A DNA stretch of 26,514 nt from Bacteroidales bacterium (GTDB taxonomy: Bacteria > Bacteroidota > Bacteroidia > Bacteroidales > UBA7960): assembly GCA_007120675.1 (NCBI GenBank), contig SKNE01000064.1:1-26514 (forward strand), in the 5' to 3' direction. The notes beneath the pieces are model-generated. The model saw only the letters and a list, made by a program, of their open reading frames with translations. It ran no database searches and had not been told where the DNA came from. Of this stretch, positions 23,131 to 26,514 are shown piece after piece; the stretch's first letter is position 1; each line of letters starts with the position of its first letter. Made by a program: the position numbers and the translations under genes.

Positions 23131-24545
23131 CCCGTGTCTTTTTCCATGATGGTGTCATAGCCGGCTTTCAGTATGTCCAGTGCTTCCTGCTGGTTCGCCC
23201 CCTCGGCATAGGTGCGCAAAACGGGCTCTGTTCCGGATGGCCGTATCATCAGCCACTGGCTCTCGCTGAAGTAATATTTGAAGCCATCCAGGGTTTCCGT
23301 CTTTTTTACGGTATAGTTCCCGAAACGGGTGTAGCGGCCGTGACGGCAATTTTCGACAATGCGCTCCTTGTCTTCGGGCGAGAGCTCCAGGTCAGCGCGC
23401 TCGAAAGCAAAGGGTCCCGTGATGTCGTACACCTCACTGATGAGTCCGGCCAGCGTCTTTCCTGTTCTGACCATCGCCTCCCAGATCAGGAGTCCGTTGT
23501 AAATTCCGTCGCGCTCCGGGATATGTCCCGCAACGGCTATGCCACCTGATTCTTCTCCACCAACCAGCACTTCTTCCTTGAGCATGATGCCGCAGATGTG
23601 CTTAAAACCGATCTTCACCACTTCGATGGGGATGTTGTATGCCTGGCAGAGCTTATGGATCTTGACGGAAGATGAGAAGCCGGTGGCCACCTTTCCCCTG
23701 ATGCCCTTATAGCGGTGAAGGTAATGGATCAGCAGCAGGATGACATGGTGGGAGTCCACATACCGCCCTTCATGGTCCATCAGGGCGGTCCTGTCGGCAT
23801 CCCCGTCGACTGCCAGTCCGCAATGGATGTTGCCGGCCTGGCGGATGGCTTTGCTGAATGCCCCCAGGTTGCGGGCCAGTGGCTCGGGCGGTATCCCGTC
23901 AAAGAGGGGCTGCCTTTCGCAGTGCATCAGCATGATGTTGGGAAACAGCCTGCGCATCACATTCTGGCCGGAACCATACATGGCATCGAAGGCGAAGTGC
24001 ATGTCCGACCTGCGGATGGTTTCCAGGTCAAATGCCTGTTCCAGGTAGCGGCAATACATCTCTTCCAGGTCGATCTGCTCCAGGAGTCCCTGTCCCGAGA
24101 GACCTTCCAGCGACTGCGTGTCAATGCCTGGCGGCGGCTCGTCGGGGATCAGGGCTTCCACCTCCTGCACCTGCTCTTCAAGCAGTGGACCGCCATAGCT
24201 GCCCTTGAGCTTGTATCCGTTGTACATGGGCGGGTTGTGGCTGGCGGTGATAAAGACGCCCAGTCCGCTGCCCGTGCGCATCGTGGCCATGCTGATCATG
24301 GGTGCCGTAACAAAGCTTGTGGCCATGTAGACCCTGACACCGTGCAGGCCCATCACCCTGGCCACGGTCTCCACAAACAGTTCGCCACCAAAACGGCAGT
24401 CGTGACCCAGCACCACAGACGGTGAGTTGCCCTGCCTCTTTAACCAGCGGGCACTGCCAGCCGCTATGCGCGCCACATTGGCTGTGGTAAATTCTTTGGC
24501 AATGACGGCCCGCCAGCCGTCTGTTCCGAATCGAATCTTTGTCAT
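23127..24545 (-). CDS. Phosphoglucomutase/phosphomannomutase family protein
   Basis: An alpha-D-phosphohexomutase that moves phosphate between C1 and C6 of a hexose, through a phosphoserine. The 472-residue protein has all four family motifs: the catalytic serine S102 in TASHNP, the magnesium loop DGDADR (247-252), the sugar-specificity loop GGEESGG (329-335) and the phosphate-binding loop RPSGTEP (435-441). GEESGG favours glucose/mannose phosphates over the glucosamine enzyme GlmM, whose loop is usually GGEQSGH. N-terminus KIRFGTDGWRAVIAKEFT is typical. It feeds cell-wall or capsule sugar synthesis or glycogen use; the 4-base overlap with an envelope protein and mltG upstream fit an envelope link, by inference. 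mltG lies 98 bases upstream on the same strand. Confidence 0.93.
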   Translation of the reverse strand: MTKIRFGTDGWRAVIAKEFTTANVARIAAGSARWLKRQGNSPSVVLGHDCRFGGELFVETVARVMGLHGVRVYMATSFVTAPMISMATMRTGSGLGVFITASHNPPMYNGYKLKGSYGGPLLEEQVQEVEALIPDEPPPGIDTQSLEGLSGQGLLEQIDLEEMYCRYLEQAFDLETIRRSDMHFAFDAMYGSGQNVMRRLFPNIMLMHCERQPLFDGIPPEPLARNLGAFSKAIRQAGNIHCGLAVDGDADRTALMDHEGRYVDSHHVILLLIHYLHRYKGIRGKVATGFSSSVKIHKLCQAYNIPIEVVKIGFKHICGIMLKEEVLVGGEESGGIAVAGHIPERDGIYNGLLIWEAMVRTGKTLAGLISEVYDITGPFAFERADLELSPEDKERIVENCRHGRYTRFGNYTVKKTETLDGFKYYFSESQWLMIRPSGTEPVLRTYAEGANQQEALDILKAGYDTIMEKDTG

Positions 24546-24643
24546 AAGGAAGTTGGTTCTGTTGTTCTTGCTTTATTGATTGGGTTTATCCTGTACTGCT
24601 TTTGCAGCTCTTGCTGCCAGGTTATGCGGACCAGCTGCAGCCT

Positions 24644-25690
24644 TTAGCGGAACACCCTCAGCTGGTCGAGGGCGCGCCGGTACCTCCTTGCATTATCCAG
24701 GTGTTCCCTGTAGGTGCGTGCAAATACGTGGTAGCCGCTAAAATCTTCCTTTGCACTGAAATAGAGGTAGTCGTGTTCTTCGTAGTTCAATACCGCATCA
24801 ATGCTATGGGGCTCAGGGAGTCTGATGGGACCCGGTGGAAGTCCGGCATACAGGTAGGTGTTGTAGGGTGAGTCGTAGGCCAGGTGGCTGTTAAGCACCC
24901 TCCTGATGCTAAAGTCGCCAATGGCGAAAATTACGGTGGGGTCAGCCTGCAGGGGGATGTTTCGTTGGAGGCGGTTCATGAAGACCCCGGCAATTCGGGG
25001 CATCTCATCCTGCTTGCTGGTTTCACTCTGAACGATGGATGCCAGGATGCCCACTTCCTGCAGACTTAATCCCGCCTCGCGGGCCTGCGCACGCCTGTTC
25101 TCGTTCCAGAAAGCATGGTATTCCCGCTCCATCCTGTGAAAAAGCTGGCGGGGACTGGTGGTCCAGTAAACCTGGTAGGTGTTGGGAATAAACAGCAGTT
25201 TAAGGTCCTGGCTGTCGACACCCAGCTCTTCCATGAGGTGATTGTCAGAAAAAAGCCGGACGATGGAGAGGGAGTCGGCTTCAATTTGCTCGGCGATGAC
25301 CGATGCCAGCTGCTCAACGGAGCGTATATTGTTGAAAACCAGGTTTACCGCCTCCTGTTCGCCTGACCTTAGAAGATTGATCAGGCTGTTGTTGCTCATG
25401 CCATCAACTATGCGGTAGCGTCCTGGCATGATGCGGGCCGGGTAATTCTTCCGGCGGGCAAGCCATTCAAAACTTCGGCTGTTCCTGAGCAGGTTCTCCC
25501 GTATCAGCATCTCGCGCACATCCTCATAGGCGCTGCCGGACGGTATATGGATCACGGTGCTTTCGGGACCCTCCAGCTTCACGTTGGGTGCAAAGACGAC
25601 CAGGTAAAACAGGCCGGCGGCCGCCGTGGCGATAATGGCAAGGGCCAGCCCTGTGGCCATGAGACTGCGTTTGGTTTTTGCCCCCATCAT
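24644..25690 (-). CDS. mltG: Endolytic murein transglycosylase MltG
   Basis: MltG cuts nascent glycan strands and is proposed to end peptidoglycan polymerisation. The 348-residue protein has one N-terminal transmembrane helix (about 10-33), a LysM-like region (TVIHIPSGSAYEDVREMLIRENLL, 45-68) and the YceG domain with LFIPNTYQVYW (166-176) and ILASIVQSETSKQDEMPRIAGVFMNRL; E223 in QSET is the expected catalytic glutamate. Next come LQADPTVIFAIG and SPYNTYLYAGLPPGPI, both family marks. The ATG at 25690 overlaps the TGA of the acetyltransferase gene by four bases; a second ATG follows directly at 25687. Length is normal for the family. Confidence 0.95.
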   Translation of the reverse strand: MMGAKTKRSLMATGLALAIIATAAAGLFYLVVFAPNVKLEGPESTVIHIPSGSAYEDVREMLIRENLLRNSRSFEWLARRKNYPARIMPGRYRIVDGMSNNSLINLLRSGEQEAVNLVFNNIRSVEQLASVIAEQIEADSLSIVRLFSDNHLMEELGVDSQDLKLLFIPNTYQVYWTTSPRQLFHRMEREYHAFWNENRRAQAREAGLSLQEVGILASIVQSETSKQDEMPRIAGVFMNRLQRNIPLQADPTVIFAIGDFSIRRVLNSHLAYDSPYNTYLYAGLPPGPIRLPEPHSIDAVLNYEEHDYLYFSAKEDFSGYHVFARTYREHLDNARRYRRALDQLRVFR

Positions 25691-26208
25691 GCGAAGATCA
25701 GTTGTAAGAAGTACTCATCCTTGTAGCTGCTTCCGTCCAGGCGCCACGACTCACGGGTGCCGGTGACACGAAAGCCCTCCCTGGTAAAGAGCTTCATGGA
25801 GTGCTCGTTTCCCTCCCCGATACCACAATAAAGCTGTTTCAAACCCAGTATGTCGCGTGCGTAGCCAATCACTACCTGCAGTGCATCGGAGGCATAACCC
25901 TTGTTTTGGTGGTCCGGGTCTATCATGATGCCCACGGCAGCCCTTTTGTGATGCGGATCGAAATCGAAGAGGTCAATGATTCCAATGGGCTGTCCCCCCT
26001 TTTTATCGATCATCAGTCGCAACTGCTTGTCAGTATATATATTGTTATCTGAGTGAAGGATGTATTGTTCCAGGAAAAAACGGCTAAAGGGGTTCAGGTG
26101 GTTGGTGTGCACCCAGTTGGCGGCATCGTTCTCCCACTGGTAAACCACTTCCAGGTCCCTTATTTCAATCGGTCGCAGCGTGATGCTTTTTCCCTCAAAG
26201 GTATTCAT
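25687..26208 (-). CDS. GNAT family N-acetyltransferase, RimJ/SpeG type
   Basis: The 173-residue protein starts MNTFEGKSITLRPIEIRDLE, typical of the RimJ/RimL/SpeG branch (Acetyltransf_3), with the acetyl-CoA loop QNKGYA (101-106) after VGIMIDPDH, and the C-terminal NEHSMKLFTREGFRVTGTRESW. SpeG-type members acetylate polyamines and RimJ types acetylate protein N-termini; the substrate here is open. The start at 26208 is chosen by homology and because promoter boxes lie at 26244-26276; a longer frame to 26355 would run through those boxes and the repeat element. Its TGA overlaps the mltG start by 4 bases, so the acetyltransferase leads the mltG transcript. Confidence 0.9.
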   Translation of the reverse strand: MNTFEGKSITLRPIEIRDLEVVYQWENDAANWVHTNHLNPFSRFFLEQYILHSDNNIYTDKQLRLMIDKKGGQPIGIIDLFDFDPHHKRAAVGIMIDPDHQNKGYASDALQVVIGYARDILGLKQLYCGIGEGNEHSMKLFTREGFRVTGTRESWRLDGSSYKDEYFLQLIFA

Positions 26209-26243
26209 GCTATGTGCTCCTGTTCTTTGGCCTTCCTGCACTG

Positions 26244-26276
26244 CAAATGTACATGAATTTTTTTCAGGCAAAATTA
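26244..26276 (-). promoter_or_regulatory. Promoter boxes of the GNAT-mltG transcript inside repeat copy A
   Basis: Two exact TAnnTTTG matches occur on the minus strand: TACATTTG (26251-26244) and TAATTTTG (26276-26269). The TTTG of the second lies 17 bases upstream of the first and could be its -33 element. The first box would start transcription about 30 bases before the start codon. The second box sits in the loop between 14-bp inverted arms. Confidence 0.5.
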
Positions 26277-26330
26277 CACACAACGCATGAAAAAAATTCA
26301 TGGGAAAGCGAAGCGGTTCCTCCTGTACAC
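26245..26330. repeat. Direct repeat copy A with perfect 14-bp inverted arms
   Basis: This 86-base copy reads AAATGTACATG at its left end and CCTCCTGTACAC at its right end. Inside are perfect inverted arms, CATGAATTTTTTTC (26252-26265) and GAAAAAAATTCATG (26289-26302), around a 23-base loop holding a -7 box for the minus strand. After the right arm comes GGAAAGCGAAGCGGTTCC. TGTACA occurs at both ends (26248-26253 and 26324-26329). Confidence 0.85.
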
Positions 26331-26379
26331 CAGCATTTTGTATTTTTTCACACAAAATGATGGTGGGTTTTTACAGGAG
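26320..26379. repeat. Long imperfect palindrome between the two repeat copies
   Basis: CTCCTGTA (26320-26327) pairs with TACAGGAG (26372-26379), CACCA (26328-26332) with TGGTG (26361-26365) and CATTTTGT (26334-26341) with ACAAAATG (26352-26359), leaving one mismatch, a 6-base bulge and a 10-base loop. The outer left arm is the right end of copy A. Confidence 0.8.
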
Positions 26380-26466
26380 AAATGTACATGAATTTTTTTC
26401 GGGCGAAATATACACCCAGGCGCATGAAAAAAATCATGGGAAAGCGCAGCGGTTCCTCCTGTACAC
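26380..26466. repeat. Direct repeat copy B with 13/14-bp inverted arms
   Basis: This 87-base copy starts 135 bases after copy A and matches most of it, with differences mainly in the loop. Arms are CATGAATTTTTTTC (26387-26400) and GAAAAAAATCATG (26426-26438, one T fewer). Its 25-base loop contains TATATTTCG on the minus strand, a degraded -7 box. TGTACA again marks both ends (26383-26388 and 26460-26465). From 26467 to the window end no gene or repeat is seen. Confidence 0.85.
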
Positions 26467-26514
26467 GGAACTCATTCATTGGTTTTTCATGGCACAAGGC
26501 GGCCTTTTTGCGCA

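Noticed and set aside
24604..24617. Terminator between mltG and the phosphohexomutase gene
   Set aside because: GCAGC / GCTGC is only a 5-bp stem with no T-run on the minus strand; too weak to call.
26252..26302. Invertible promoter of the phase-variation type known in Bacteroides
   Set aside because: The arms enclose only 23 bases, far shorter than known invertible promoters, and no recombinase gene is in the window. A palindromic operator or element is more likely.

Overview
The window looks like chromosomal DNA of a GC-rich member of the Bacteroidota, probably Bacteroidales-like; this is inference. The evidence is the rpmG - DUF4295 - ftsY - rimO cluster, DUF4295 being a small protein I know only from this phylum, a Bacteroidota-type arginyl-tRNA synthetase, and many upstream regions with the Bacteroidota sigma-factor -7 box TAnnTTTG (several with a TTTG-like -33 element about 19 bases upstream) in place of strong Shine-Dalgarno sequences. 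I see no tRNA, rRNA, insertion sequence, integrase, CRISPR array or prophage gene.

Layout. 1-2816 (minus): a sodium/solute symporter, a GNAT acetyltransferase 1 base behind it, then a PLP-dependent alanine-racemase-fold protein that runs off the left edge. 2959-5519 (plus): a YhcC-type radical SAM protein and an AbgT-family transporter. 5720-7555 (minus): argS with an unusual low-complexity insert. 7842-12905 (plus): a fused ADP-forming acyl-CoA synthetase, a second sodium/solute symporter and a predicted outer-membrane beta-barrel, probably one operon for exchanging an organic acid with the environment. 13025-14134 (plus): a DUF2007 domain fused to two universal-stress domains. 14180-16148: a lysophospholipase-like hydrolase, a DUF454 membrane protein and a SlyD-like isomerase. 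16602-19345 (plus): rpmG, DUF4295, ftsY and rimO for translation and membrane targeting. 19389-26208 (minus): a secreted M14-type zinc peptidase, a DUF2279 envelope protein, a phosphohexomutase, mltG and another GNAT acetyltransferase, with two 4-base gene overlaps.

The coding part is mostly housekeeping and transport. The unexplained structure lies in the gaps: (i) 26245-26466, two 86-87 bp direct repeats, each with 13-14 bp inverted arms around a promoter-like box, separated by a long imperfect palindrome; (ii) 16335-16509, three tandem copies of a 58-bp GC-rich unit where rpmB is usually found; (iii) dyads on or around promoter boxes upstream of argS and the acyl-CoA synthetase; (iv) a cluster of GC hairpins at 5520-5724. 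No complete undescribed system such as a defence or mobile locus is visible; the best candidates for novelty are the terminal repeat structure and the acid-exchange operon.
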